A DNA stretch of 64,000 bases from Pseudarthrobacter sp. ATCC 49987 (GCF_009928425.1 NZ_JAABNS010000001.1:1674001-1738000); one strand, 5' to 3'; positions 11,276-19,768 are shown, counted from the stretch's first letter. Numbers and translations: made by a program. The notes: generated from the letters alone by a model not told the origin.

Positions 11276-12499
11276 ATGACGGTCTACCTGAGGTCCCTGG
11301 AAACTGCTGTCCCGCCAACTGTCCTGATCCAAACGGAAGCCCGGGACGTTTTTGCGGCCCAGCCGGGGCTCACCAGGCTGGGCACCCGCCTGGTCAGCAC
11401 CTGCTTCGACTCAGCCGCGATCGACACCCGCCACACTGCCGTTGCGGAAATGACCATGGACAACCAGGCGGAAAATCCACGGTTTTTCGACGCCGGCACC
11501 GGGCTGCTGCTCAGCCCAAGCACTAAGGTCCGCAACGACATTTTCGCCACCGAGGCCACCAAGCTCTTCATTAAGGCGGCCGGGAAAGCCCTCGATGCCT
11601 GCCCCGGCATCACGTCACACGACATCACCCACCTCGTCACCGTGTCCTGCACCGGTTTCTTCAACCCCGGGCCGGACTACAAAATCGTCCGCGCCCTCGG
11701 CCTGGATCCCGCCGTGCAGCGCTACCATCTGGGGTTCATGGGCTGCTACGCCGCGTTCCCCGCGCTGCGGGCGGCCAAATCCTTCTGCGAGGCGGATCCG
11801 GACGCCGTCGTCCTGGTCGTGTGCGCCGAGCTCTGCTCGCTGCACGTGCGGACCTCGAACGACCCGGACACCATCATGGGGTCGGCGTTGTTTGCCGACG
11901 GCGCCGCTGCCGCCATCGTGACAGCCCGGGAGGACCCGGAGGAACGCGCGCTTCTGCAACTGGACCACTTCGAGACCGTGCTGACACCGGTCGGTGAGGA
12001 ATCCATGGCGTGGAACATCGGCGACGAGGGCTTTGAGATGGTCCTGGGAAACTATGTCCCGCACATCATCGATGACCACATCATCGGCGCCCTGGAACCG
12101 CTTCTCGCCCGGGAGGATGCCCTGCGGGGGCTCCCCTACCGCGACATCCGGCACTGGGCCATCCACCCCGGCGGCCGCAGCATCCTGGACAAGGTCCAGT
12201 CCCGGCTGGACCTGAGCGACGAGCAGCTGGTCCCGGCCCGCGAGACCCTGCGCAACTACGGGAACATGAGCAGCGCCACCGTGCTGTTCGTGCTCCGGCA
12301 CATCCTGGACCTGCCGACGGCGGACGGTGCCGACGACGGCGGGGAACGGATCTGTTCGATGGCGTTCGGTCCCGGGCTGACGGTGGAAACGGCGCTGTTC
12401 ACGAAGCTGGGCAGCCCGCTCCGCGAAACACCGCAGGCCTGGACCGGCGACGCGGCCGACGACGCCGGGTCCACCCAGCCGGAATCGGCACTGGCCTAG
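11276..12499 (+). CDS. Type III polyketide synthase (chalcone/alkylresorcinol synthase family)
   Basis: This 407-residue homodimeric ketosynthase condenses an acyl-CoA starter with malonyl-CoA units and cyclises the chain. The catalytic triad is visible: Cys157 in GFMGCYAAFPALR, His297 in WAIHPGGRSIL and Asn330 in NYGNMSSATV. The operon continues with a methyltransferase 6 bp downstream and an FAD monooxygenase. The set resembles the SrsA-SrsB-SrsC arrangement of Streptomyces griseus, which makes methylated and oxidised alkylresorcinols or quinones. The methyltransferase type may differ from SrsB. Product identity is inferred from the operon, not visible in the sequence. Confidence 0.92.
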   Translation: MTVYLRSLETAVPPTVLIQTEARDVFAAQPGLTRLGTRLVSTCFDSAAIDTRHTAVAEMTMDNQAENPRFFDAGTGLLLSPSTKVRNDIFATEATKLFIKAAGKALDACPGITSHDITHLVTVSCTGFFNPGPDYKIVRALGLDPAVQRYHLGFMGCYAAFPALRAAKSFCEADPDAVVLVVCAELCSLHVRTSNDPDTIMGSALFADGAAAAIVTAREDPEERALLQLDHFETVLTPVGEESMAWNIGDEGFEMVLGNYVPHIIDDHIIGALEPLLAREDALRGLPYRDIRHWAIHPGGRSILDKVQSRLDLSDEQLVPARETLRNYGNMSSATVLFVLRHILDLPTADGADDGGERICSMAFGPGLTVETALFTKLGSPLRETPQAWTGDAADDAGSTQPESALA

Positions 12500-12505
12500 G
12501 ACGCC

Positions 12506-13243
12506 GTGCACCTGCTGCGCGAACGGGCGGCGGACGCCGTCGAGGAAATGGACCTGCCCGGCTGTGACCCGGCCCGGCTGGACCGCACCTATGCCCAGTT
12601 CGCCCTGGTCAACCGGGCCGTCTCCGGCTGGCGGGGCATCTATCTCCGCCGGCTCCGGCCACGCCTCCGCCAGGGCGTCGAGGCCACGCTGCTGGATATC
12701 GGCTGCGGGGGCGGTGACGTGCCGGCGATGCTCTCCCGCTGGGCGGCCCGGGACGGGCTCCGCCTTGAGATCACCGCTATCGATCCGGATCCGCGTGCCA
12801 GCCGCTTCGCCGCGGAACGGCATGCGGCCACCCGCGTGAGGTTCCGGCAGTCCACGGCGGCCGAGCTGGCCGGCGAAGGCCTCAGTTTCGACCTGGTCGT
12901 GTCCAACCATGTGCTGCACCATCTGGCAGAGGATGAACTTCCGGCGTTCCTGGCTGAGTCCGCGGCCCTCTGCCAGGGAACTGTCATCCACAGCGACCTT
13001 CGGCGCAGCACTGCCGCGTATGCCCTCTTCTTCGCCGGGTCGTGGCCGTTGACCGGCTCCTACATCAGGGCGGACGGGCTCACCTCCATCCGCCGCAGCT
13101 ACACCGCCGCCGAACTCCAGCTGGTGGCTCCCCCGGGCTGGACCGTCGTCCGCCGGGCCCCCTTCCGCAACCTGCTGGTCCTTGACAAGGACGACGCAGA
13201 CAAGGACAAGGACAAGGCGGACAGGAGTGCCGCGGATGGCTGA
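12506..13243 (+). CDS. Class I SAM-dependent methyltransferase of the PKS operon
   Basis: This 245-residue methyltransferase has motif I LLDIGCGGGDVP, the acidic ITAIDPDPRAS loop and a VVSNHVLHHL segment. It probably methylates the polyketide product or a phenol derived from it. The GTG at 12506, 6 bp after the PKS stop, has AGGA 4 nt upstream; an ATG at 12548 is a weaker alternative. The C-terminus is a charged Asp/Lys tail (DKDDADKDKDKAD) from a repeated GACAAG hexamer. Its last 8 bases overlap the monooxygenase start, so the two are translationally coupled. Confidence 0.85.
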   Translation: MHLLRERAADAVEEMDLPGCDPARLDRTYAQFALVNRAVSGWRGIYLRRLRPRLRQGVEATLLDIGCGGGDVPAMLSRWAARDGLRLEITAIDPDPRASRFAAERHAATRVRFRQSTAAELAGEGLSFDLVVSNHVLHHLAEDELPAFLAESAALCQGTVIHSDLRRSTAAYALFFAGSWPLTGSYIRADGLTSIRRSYTAAELQLVAPPGWTVVRRAPFRNLLVLDKDDADKDKDKADRSAADG

Positions 13244-14369
13244 TGTCCTGGTGATCGGCGGTGGGCCGGTGGGCCTGTTCATGGCCGCGCTGCTGCTCCA
13301 GCACGGTGCCAGCGTCCGGATCCTGGAGCAGCGGACCGTCGCCGAGGCGCACTCCCGGGCCATCGGCATCCATCCCCCCTCGCTGGACGCGCTCCAGGGA
13401 CTCGGTGTGGCGCAGGCCCTCGTGGCGGAAGGTGTCCCGATCAGGCGCGGCATCGCCGTCGGCGGCGGCCGGACCCTCGCGCGGATGTCCTTCGCCGGCG
13501 TCTCGGCCACTTTCCCGTTCGTCCTGGCCCTGCCGCAGTCCCGCACGGAGGCCCTCCTGGAACAGCGCATCCGGCAGTTCGACCCTGACGCCCTCCAGCG
13601 CGGTGTCCGGGTCACGGGGTTGCACCACGACGGCGGCCAGGTCACCGCGGAAGCCACGGTGGCGGGTTCGGTGGTCCGCTACACGGCGTCCATCGCCGTT
13701 GCCGCTGACGGTGTCCGGTCCGCCGTCCGCTCTCAGTTCGGCACCGTTGTCCGGGCGAAGGACTACCCGGACAGCTACCTGATGGGCGACTTCGCCGACA
13801 CGACCGGATTCGGTCCGGACGCGGCCTTGTTCCTGGAAGCCGCGGGGATTGTGGAGTCCTTCCCGCTGCCGGGATCGCTGCGCCGCTGGGTGGTGCGCCT
13901 CGGGGACACCGGAAACGGCCGGGACGCCGTCGGGCTCGCACGCATGATCGAACAACGCACCGGGATCGGCGTCGATCCCGCCAGCAACAGCATGCTGAGC
14001 CGCTTTGGCGTCCGCTGCAGGCTGGTCCGCCGGATGGTGGCCGGCCGGACTGTGCTGATCGGCGACGCCGCGCACGAGATCAGCCCGATCGGCGGCCAGG
14101 GCATGAACCTGGGCTGGCTCGACGCCGTCGCCCTGGCTCCGGTGGTTCTCGCGGCGCTGGACGGCGCGGATGTGCGAACAGAACTGCGGACCTTCGAGGC
14201 GGGCCGCACGGCCGCAGCCGCCCGGGCGGCCCGCCAGTCCGAAATCAACATGGCCCTGGGGCGGCCGCTGCGTGCAGCGCCCTGGTCGGTGCGCAACCGC
14301 GCCATCGCGGCGGCGGCTGCCGTCCCCGCTGTCAACGGGCTCGTGGCCCGCCGGTTCACCATGCAGTGA
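13236..14369 (+). CDS. FAD-dependent monooxygenase (phenol hydroxylase type)
   Basis: This 377-residue group A flavin hydroxylase has the Rossmann motif VIGGGPVGLFMAALLL at its N-terminus and the second FAD motif VLIGDAAHEISPIGGQGMNL near residue 280. Such enzymes use NAD(P)H and O2 to hydroxylate aromatic rings. Behind a type III PKS and a methyltransferase it would convert a resorcinol to a hydroxyquinol/quinone, as SrsC does. The ATG at 13236 has AGGAG 8 nt upstream and fits the FAD motif starting at residue 4. It overlaps the methyltransferase by 8 bp. Confidence 0.9.
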   Translation: MADVLVIGGGPVGLFMAALLLQHGASVRILEQRTVAEAHSRAIGIHPPSLDALQGLGVAQALVAEGVPIRRGIAVGGGRTLARMSFAGVSATFPFVLALPQSRTEALLEQRIRQFDPDALQRGVRVTGLHHDGGQVTAEATVAGSVVRYTASIAVAADGVRSAVRSQFGTVVRAKDYPDSYLMGDFADTTGFGPDAALFLEAAGIVESFPLPGSLRRWVVRLGDTGNGRDAVGLARMIEQRTGIGVDPASNSMLSRFGVRCRLVRRMVAGRTVLIGDAAHEISPIGGQGMNLGWLDAVALAPVVLAALDGADVRTELRTFEAGRTAAAARAARQSEINMALGRPLRAAPWSVRNRAIAAAAAVPAVNGLVARRFTMQ

Positions 14370-14412
14370 AGACGCTGCCGGAAACGCGAAGCAGGAAGGC
14401 GGACGGCGTAGT

Positions 14413-14799
14413 TCAGGCCGGCGTGAAATAGCAGTCGTAGCTGTCCTGGCTGACTATCCTGCCTTCGCTGACCTCAAAAACGCTCGCGATCCTGGCGCGG
14501 ATGACGTCGCCGGTGTCCCAATGCGGCAGGTCCATCAGCAGCGTCGCTGTCCAGTCGGCTTCCACCACCACACGGGCCCCCTCACAGGTCGTGCGCCGCA
14601 CCACGAAGCGCTGCCCCGAGACCACCTCGTGGGCTGCGGCCGCCCCGGCCAAGGCCTCGTCGCGGTTCCGCACCGCCCCGGCCGGGGCCAGCAGGTGGGG
14701 CGCCTCGCTCAGGACGTAGTCCTCGGCCAGGAAGGGAGCGATGTCCGCCGGGCCGCCACCGGCTTCGATAACGCGCAGCAACTCAAGGACACAATCCAA
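14413..14799 (-). CDS. NTF2/SnoaL-like protein, 5' end apparently frameshifted
   Basis: As read, this is a 128-residue NTF2-like (SnoaL) fold protein starting at a TTG with no ribosome site. Function is unknown; members include isomerases, hydratases and stress proteins. The more natural start is the ATG at 14818, which has a TAGTCT -10 element 7 nt upstream. That ATG is one base out of frame because of a run of six G (14800-14805; C6 on the coding strand). With five, the protein would begin MTSPTPLDCVLELL and have 134 residues. The run could be a sequencing error, a mutation or a slippage site. It is divergent from the lipoprotein gene at 14890. Confidence 0.65.
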   Translation of the reverse strand: MDCVLELLRVIEAGGGPADIAPFLAEDYVLSEAPHLLAPAGAVRNRDEALAGAAAAHEVVSGQRFVVRRTTCEGARVVVEADWTATLLMDLPHWDTGDVIRARIASVFEVSEGRIVSQDSYDCYFTPA

Positions 14800-14825
14800 G
14801 GGGGGTCGGTGAAGTCATGGCACCG

Positions 14826-14831
14826 AGACTA
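14826..14831 (-). promoter_or_regulatory. Putative -10 of the NTF2-like gene
   Basis: TAGTCT on the minus strand, 7 nt before the ATG at 14818. It supports that ATG as the native start of the frameshifted gene. Confidence 0.45.
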
Positions 14832-14877
14832 ACGGAAAGTGCCGCCAGTCCACGGTCGCGTGGGCCTGCGCCGGGAA

Positions 14878-14883
14878 TACACT
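14878..14883 (+). promoter_or_regulatory. Putative -10 of the lipoprotein gene (leaderless)
   Basis: TACACT lies 6 nt before the ATG at 14890, with no Shine-Dalgarno sequence. Confidence 0.4.
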
Positions 14884-14889
14884 GACCCC

Positions 14890-15816
14890 ATGGGCTGCTT
14901 CCTTCCGCCGCAGCGGCGCGCTGCCGACGGAACCCGTCACGTCCCCGCGGGCAGGGTTGCCGCCGTTATGGCTGCCCTCGCCCTGACGGCTTCCTGCAGC
15001 GCGGGTCCGTCCGGGACCGGCACTCCGTCCGCCACACCAACGGCAGCGGCAGCGCCAGCGGCTTCCGCCGCCCCCATCACTGCCGAGATCAACCAGCTTC
15101 GCGACGACTACAGCCTGCAAGTCATTGCCATCCAGTTGACGAACAACACGGCAGGGCCGCTGACCGTGCTCAGTGCAAGCCTGTCCAGCCCGCTCTTTTC
15201 CGGCACCATCGAGTGGCAGGCGACACCCGGCGGGATCGGGCTTCCGCCGCGCCAGACCAAGATCCTTCCGGCACAACTGCGGGCTCCCGAATGCGGAATC
15301 CGGACAGCGCCCGCGAACGGGGGGACGGCGGTGGCACTTCGGCTTGCCGAGGGCAGCGGACATGAGCCCGCCGACACAGTGGCCGCCACCGATCCCTACG
15401 GGGTGATGGAAAGGAACAACGCGGAAATGTGCCTCGCCCAGGCGGCCGCCGCGGTCGCCGATATCCGGTTGGCACCGGACATCGAGGTGTCTGCCGACGC
15501 GCAGGGCGCCCTCCTGACGCTTGCCATCACCCCGCGGAGCACCCCCGGGACCGTGAATCCCGGCTCAACGGGAAGCCTGACCATCAACTGGATCGATGGG
15601 ACCCCACTGCTCGAAGAGGACCAGGGCGCCCCATGGCCGCGCTCGGTGTCGGTCCGCGCCGGCGGTGCCAGCCAGCAGTTCCGGCTGGGGATCCGGCCCG
15701 CACGCCATAGCGGACGACAAAGTGGGGACATTGCTGCCCCTCCGGGTGTCCGCGGGCGGACGCGACGGCATCCTGAAAATCGACGCCGGAGCGCTTCTGC
15801 GTGGACGCATTTATGA
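14890..15816 (+). CDS. Hypothetical lipoprotein, 3' end frameshifted
   Basis: The protein has a basic N-terminus, a hydrophobic stretch and a lipobox-like ALTASC (Cys36), then an Ala/Thr/Ser-rich linker and a mostly beta-type extracytoplasmic region. I do not recognise the family. The ATG at 14890 is chosen over an open frame from 14839 because the signal sequence follows it and TACACT lies 6 nt upstream. After about FRLGIRPA (near 15700) the frame turns into an Arg/His-rich low-quality tail ending at 15816. The coding pattern continues one frame over to a stop at 15845-15847. The gene is therefore probably disrupted or mis-sequenced, with an intended length near 318 residues. Confidence 0.6.
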   Translation: MGCFLPPQRRAADGTRHVPAGRVAAVMAALALTASCSAGPSGTGTPSATPTAAAAPAASAAPITAEINQLRDDYSLQVIAIQLTNNTAGPLTVLSASLSSPLFSGTIEWQATPGGIGLPPRQTKILPAQLRAPECGIRTAPANGGTAVALRLAEGSGHEPADTVAATDPYGVMERNNAEMCLAQAAAAVADIRLAPDIEVSADAQGALLTLAITPRSTPGTVNPGSTGSLTINWIDGTPLLEEDQGAPWPRSVSVRAGGASQQFRLGIRPARHSGRQSGDIAAPPGVRGRTRRHPENRRRSASAWTHL

Positions 15817-15847
15817 ATTCATCACCACGGCCTGCGGACGCCAGTAG
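15690..15847 (+). pseudogene. Out-of-frame 3' continuation of the lipoprotein gene
   Basis: In the +1 frame this segment reads HAIADDKVGTLLPLRVSAGG and then a hydrophobic/charged beta-like end ..IYEFITTACGRQ with a stop at 15845-15847. Third-position GC is high. The likely indel site is the G4 run at 15687-15690 or the CCC at 15697-15699. The stop TAG doubles as the first bases of the -10 hexamer of the deformylase gene. Confidence 0.55.
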
Positions 15848-15850
15848 TCT
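15845..15850 (+). promoter_or_regulatory. Putative -10 of the peptide deformylase gene (leaderless)
   Basis: TAGTCT lies 6 nt before the ATG at 15857, with no ribosome site. Confidence 0.4.
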
Positions 15851-15856
15851 GTTGCC

Positions 15857-16519
15857 ATGTCCTCTGACGCCAAGCCGACTGACCTCAGCGCCGCCCGCAT
15901 CCATGAAACCGTCCAGCAGCTACTGGCCAGCGGGGTGCTCCCCACCATTGTCCAGGCGGGACATCCAGTGCTCCGGCAGTTTGCCGCGCCCTTCAACGGG
16001 CAGATCAGCGACGCCGAACTTGGCCAGTTGATCGACCTGATGCGCAGGGTGATGCACAAGGCGCCAGGCGTGGGCCTGGCGGCACCCCAGCTCGGCATAC
16101 CGTTGCAGCTCGCGGTGCTCGAGGACCAGTTCGACGTCGATCCCGGCGTCGCCGCGGCCCGCGGACGGGAACCCCTGCCGTTTTTTGCCATGCTCAACCC
16201 GAGCTACGAGCCGCTGGGCACTGCCACGGTGGCGTTCTACGAAGGATGCCTGTCGCTGAACGGACTCCAGGCCGCTGTCATGCGTCCCGAGCAGGTGCGG
16301 CTCAACTTCACCGCCCCGGACGGGAGCCCGCAGCAGCGGGAGTTCCGTGGCTGGCAGGCGCGGATCGTCCAGCACGAAACGGACCACCTGCACGGCATCC
16401 TCTACCTGGACCGGGCCGAGCTGCGCTCCATCAGCAACAACGCCGAATACTCCGCGCGCTGGGCGCAACCCGATATCACCCTCGCCCGGAAGGAACTCGG
16501 GTTCCTGCCAGGCGACTAA
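15857..16519 (+). CDS. def: Peptide deformylase
   Basis: This 220-residue metalloenzyme removes the formyl group from nascent N-terminal methionine. The three family motifs are intact: GVGLAAPQLG (71-80), EGCLSL with the metal-binding Cys131, and HETDH (173-177) with the two metal His and catalytic Glu. Compared with short deformylases it has an N-terminal extension and an insert (DVDPGVAAARGREPL) between motifs 1 and 2. The leaderless-type start at 15857 follows the frameshifted lipoprotein gene by 9 bp. It converges on the S9 peptidase gene. Confidence 0.93.
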   Translation: MSSDAKPTDLSAARIHETVQQLLASGVLPTIVQAGHPVLRQFAAPFNGQISDAELGQLIDLMRRVMHKAPGVGLAAPQLGIPLQLAVLEDQFDVDPGVAAARGREPLPFFAMLNPSYEPLGTATVAFYEGCLSLNGLQAAVMRPEQVRLNFTAPDGSPQQREFRGWQARIVQHETDHLHGILYLDRAELRSISNNAEYSARWAQPDITLARKELGFLPGD

Positions 16520-16573
16520 CCCCGCTGGCAGGCCCGAACGTCGCGCGCCCGCCGCACCCTCAGAGCCGGGCCG

Positions 16574-18694
16574 TCAGGGCTGGGGCGCAGCGGCCGGATT
16601 TGCCGCCGTCGGAAGGTAACGGGCCCACCACTGCAGGATCTGGTCGAAGCGCTGCTTGCGGTGGTGCGGCGTGCCGGAGCGTGAGAGTTCGTGGTTCTCC
16701 CCCGGGAAGACCAGGAACGCGGCCTCCACTCCCAGCTGTTTGAGCGCCGTGAAGTAGCGCTGGCCCTGCTCCACCGGGCAGCGGAGATCCTCTTCGCTGT
16801 GGATGACCAGCGACGGCGTTCGCACCTGGTCCACGCGCGCCAACGGGCTTTGCGCCGCCATCTGTTCGGGCGAGCGTCCGGTGTACTCGCCGCCGAAGAA
16901 CCAGCCGATGTCGGAGGAGCCGGTGAAACTCACGGGATCAAGGAATCCGCGTTCCACGATGGCGCCCTTGAAGCGGTGGTCGTGGCTGATGGTCCACGCG
17001 GTGAGGTAGCCGCCGTAGGACCCTCCCATGATGCCCAGGGCGCCGGCGTCGAGCTCCTCGAATTTGGTGAGCGCCCCGTCGAGGAAGGACAGGACATCCT
17101 GCATATCCAGGGTTCCCATCCTCTCCTTAATGGCCCGTCCGTGATCCTGTCCGTAGCCGGCGGAACCTCGGGGGTTGCACATCAGCACCGCGTAGCCGGC
17201 CGCAGCGTAGACCTGGGCTTCATCGAAAAGGGCTCCGGTGAACTGGGCGAACGGGCCGCCGTGGATGTTCAGCAGGACCGGGTGGGGTCCCTGTCCCGGC
17301 GGCTTCACGAGCCAGCCGTGGACGGGATAGCCGTCGGTTGAGGGGACCGTGAGCTCCAGCGGCTCGAAAATTCCGGCGTCGGAACGCAGCGGCGCGGAAA
17401 AATCGGTCACGACGCGGAGCTGTCCGTCCTCGAGCACAGCCACATCCCCCGCGGTCGCCGCGTCTGCGAAACTGATCACGAGCGATTCCCCGCGGGCGGC
17501 GGCACCAGTGACCACACGCCCGCCCTGGAGCAGCACGTGTTGGTTACCGGAGGCCCGGAATTCGACAAGCTCGACCGTTCCCCGGGAGTTGTTCAGCAGC
17601 AGCGCCGAATCGGGGCCGGCGAGTTCGATCCGGCCGTTGCAGCCCAGGTCCATCGTCTCGACATCGCTCAGCCGGGTTGCGTCGCCGCCCCCCACTGGCA
17701 TGACGTAGAGGGCGGTGTTGCGTGCCACGAAGTCCTGGCCCGATTGGCCAAGGTCCTGGGCGAGGAAAAACAGCCACTGCCCGTCCCGTGACTCGCGGAC
17801 GGCGTGCACGCTCTGCCGGCCGGTGTTGGCCGGGGCTACGGGTTCCGGCTCCCCTCCCCCGGCGCCGTCGCCCACCGTGATGCGGTAGATGCCGCTGGCG
17901 AGATCGGCGTCGCTGCCCTCGTGCAGGGCGGCCACAAAGTGGATGGTGCGCCCGTCTGCGCTGAAGCCCGCGCCGGTATGGTCCGTGGCAGCGGTGGTCA
18001 GCTGCTGCGCGGCCGGCAGCAGGCCGCCGGTTGTGTCGCCGTCCGCATCGGCCGCAGTTCCGGCGGCGGCAGCTCCGGCGGCGGCAGTTCCGGCGGCGGC
18101 AGCTCCGGTGCGGGCCTTCAAGGCCCGGCCCTTCGGCGCTACCTTGGGTTCCGCGCCGAGCTCCGGCAGCACGACGAGGAAGAGCTGGAGCGGCTTGTCG
18201 GCGGTGTAGCCGACGCCGTTCATCCGGTACTGGTAATCCGTGATCAGCCGTGCGTCCTCGCTGCCGGCGGAGACGCCGTCGGTGCTGCCGTAGCGGCCGT
18301 CCTCCGGGGTCCGGGCGCTGTAGAGAATGCGCTTCGAGTCGGGCGACCACGCAAACGTTGATACTCCCAGCGGCGCGTCGGTGACGGGCTGCGGCTCCCC
18401 GCCGCCGGCCTCGACGATGTGGAGCTGGGGTTTGCCGCCGGCAGCGGCGCGCAGGAACGCGAGGACCTGACCGTCGGGCGAGAAGTCCGGCGCCGTGTCG
18501 CGGAAACCGCGGGTCAGGCGGCGCGGGGGCCGGTTCGGTTCCAGCGGCGGGCCCAGCGGCACCGCCCACAGCTGGCCGACGTAGGCATCGGCGTCGAAGT
18601 CGGGCCGGATTACGGACACCACGGCGCGCGTGCCGTCCGGATGCACGGCAGGGGCGGAGACGGAATTCAGCAGCGGCAGATCTTTGGATTTCAC
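16574..18694 (-). CDS. S9-family peptidase (acylaminoacyl-peptidase/prolyl oligopeptidase type)
   Basis: This protein of about 706 residues has an N-terminal seven-bladed beta-propeller region and a C-terminal alpha/beta-hydrolase domain. The nucleophile is in MGGSYGGYLTAW, the acid in SEEDLRCP and the His in PGENHELSRSG. It cleaves short peptides or acyl-peptides in the cytoplasm; no signal peptide is seen. I chose the GTG at 18694 because a promoter (TTTCAC, 18 nt, TAGGCT) ends 7 nt upstream. The frame is open to a GTG at 18739, but that would lie upstream of the promoter -10. The propeller carries an Ala/Gly-rich insertion made of 15-bp repeats. Confidence 0.88.
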   Translation of the reverse strand: MKSKDLPLLNSVSAPAVHPDGTRAVVSVIRPDFDADAYVGQLWAVPLGPPLEPNRPPRRLTRGFRDTAPDFSPDGQVLAFLRAAAGGKPQLHIVEAGGGEPQPVTDAPLGVSTFAWSPDSKRILYSARTPEDGRYGSTDGVSAGSEDARLITDYQYRMNGVGYTADKPLQLFLVVLPELGAEPKVAPKGRALKARTGAAAAGTAAAGAAAAGTAADADGDTTGGLLPAAQQLTTAATDHTGAGFSADGRTIHFVAALHEGSDADLASGIYRITVGDGAGGGEPEPVAPANTGRQSVHAVRESRDGQWLFFLAQDLGQSGQDFVARNTALYVMPVGGGDATRLSDVETMDLGCNGRIELAGPDSALLLNNSRGTVELVEFRASGNQHVLLQGGRVVTGAAARGESLVISFADAATAGDVAVLEDGQLRVVTDFSAPLRSDAGIFEPLELTVPSTDGYPVHGWLVKPPGQGPHPVLLNIHGGPFAQFTGALFDEAQVYAAAGYAVLMCNPRGSAGYGQDHGRAIKERMGTLDMQDVLSFLDGALTKFEELDAGALGIMGGSYGGYLTAWTISHDHRFKGAIVERGFLDPVSFTGSSDIGWFFGGEYTGRSPEQMAAQSPLARVDQVRTPSLVIHSEEDLRCPVEQGQRYFTALKQLGVEAAFLVFPGENHELSRSGTPHHRKQRFDQILQWWARYLPTAANPAAAPQP
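18061..18105. repeat. 15-bp tandem repeat within the S9 peptidase gene
   Basis: Three consecutive copies of CGGCGGCGGCAGYTC (18061-18075, 18076-18090, 18091-18105), with a partial copy before them. On the minus strand they encode a pentapeptide pattern Gly-Ala/Thr-Ala-Ala-Ala. The unit is in frame, so copy-number change would alter only the length of the linker. Confidence 0.8.
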
Positions 18695-18701
18695 GTGTGC
18701 G

Positions 18702-18731
18702 AGCCTAGCCCGGGTTTCCCCGGCAGTGAAA
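18702..18731 (-). promoter_or_regulatory. Putative leaderless promoter of the S9 peptidase gene
   Basis: On the minus strand, TTTCAC (18726-18731), an 18-nt spacer and TAGGCT (18702-18707) lie 7 nt before the GTG at 18694. Confidence 0.5.
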
Positions 18732-18788
18732 TAGCTCACGTCGGGACTGCGCCTTGGCGGACCGCGGCCGTCCGGGGCGCGCCGCCCC

Positions 18789-18794
18789 TAGGAT
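18789..18794 (+). promoter_or_regulatory. Putative -10 of the rlmA-like gene (leaderless)
   Basis: TAGGAT lies 7 nt before the ATG at 18802. The region is divergent from the S9 peptidase promoter. Confidence 0.4.
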
Positions 18795-18801
18795 GGACAC
18801 T

Positions 18802-19677
18802 ATGCCCACCGTCCCCGCCGCCTCCCTGCTGTGCCCGGTCTGCCGGGACAGGCTCGCCTGCAACGACGGCGGCGGCGCACGCACCCTGGTGTGTCCGGGC
18901 GGCCACAGCTTCGACGCGGCAAAGCAGGGCTACTTCAACTTCCTTGTCGGCAAAGGCACCGTCTTCGAAGCGGACACGGCTGACATGGTGGCGGCACGCT
19001 TCGACTTCCTCTCCGCCGGCCACTATCGCCCCCTCGCCGACGCCGTGGCGGAACTGGCAGCCCGCACCCTCGCCGGCACCCCGCAAGCCCCCGCGACGGT
19101 GCTGGACGCCGGAACCGGGACCGGCCACTACCTCCGGGCCCTGCTGGACCGGGTGGCGCAGGACCGGACACCCGCCGCGGCAATTGGCCTGGACATCTCG
19201 AAGTTCGCCCTCCGCCGGGCCGCAAAGCTGAACCCCGAAGCCGTTAACCTCGTCAGCGACGTGTGGCAGCCGCTGCCGGTTGCCGACGGCACGGTCGACG
19301 TCGTCACCGTGGTCTTCGCACCGCGCAACGTGGCTGAGTTTTCCCGGGTGCTTCGCCCCGGCGGCCGGCTGATAGTGGTCACTCCGCGGCCGGGACACCT
19401 GGAGGAGGTGGCCGGCCGGGCCGGCATGCTCGGCATCGACCCGGCCAAGGACGAGCGGCTCGCTGCCTCGCTTGAGGGGCACTTTTCGGCCCTTTCCGCC
19501 GACGACCTGGATGTGCCCCTCGTGCTGTCCCCGGACGATGTCTCCCGGCTGGCCCTCATGGGCCCGGCCGGCCACCACCTGGACCGGGACGCGCTGGCAA
19601 CCCTTGCGGCCGGGCTGCCGCCGCTGACCACCGTGTCGGCCCGGTTCCGGATCGGCGTTTTCGAACCCCTCCGCTAG
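18802..19677 (+). CDS. 23S rRNA (guanine-N1)-methyltransferase, RlmA family
   Basis: This 291-residue protein has an N-terminal zinc site (Cys11, Cys14, Cys31, His35 in CPVC..CPGGH) and a Rossmann methyltransferase domain with motif I LDAGTGTGHYL. RlmA enzymes methylate G745 (RlmA-I) or G748 (RlmA-II/TlrB) of 23S rRNA hairpin 35; the second type gives resistance to mycinosylated macrolides such as tylosin. Which guanine is modified here cannot be told from the sequence, though Gram-positives usually carry the second. The ATG at 18802 follows a TAGGAT by 7 nt; an ATG 9 nt earlier is also in frame. Confidence 0.85.
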   Translation: MPTVPAASLLCPVCRDRLACNDGGGARTLVCPGGHSFDAAKQGYFNFLVGKGTVFEADTADMVAARFDFLSAGHYRPLADAVAELAARTLAGTPQAPATVLDAGTGTGHYLRALLDRVAQDRTPAAAIGLDISKFALRRAAKLNPEAVNLVSDVWQPLPVADGTVDVVTVVFAPRNVAEFSRVLRPGGRLIVVTPRPGHLEEVAGRAGMLGIDPAKDERLAASLEGHFSALSADDLDVPLVLSPDDVSRLALMGPAGHHLDRDALATLAAGLPPLTTVSARFRIGVFEPLR

Positions 19678-19762
19678 CCCGCCGGAAGGGATGAAAAAGT
19701 AACGACTTGGGCACTTTCATCAACTGCCTCCCGCGGCCCTCCGCACTCGATGCCGTTCGGCT

Positions 19763-19768
19763 TAGGAT
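19763..19768 (+). promoter_or_regulatory. Possible -10 of the nfeD operon
   Basis: TAGGAT about 57 nt upstream of the nfeD ATG. No convincing -35 was found, so support is weak. Confidence 0.28.
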
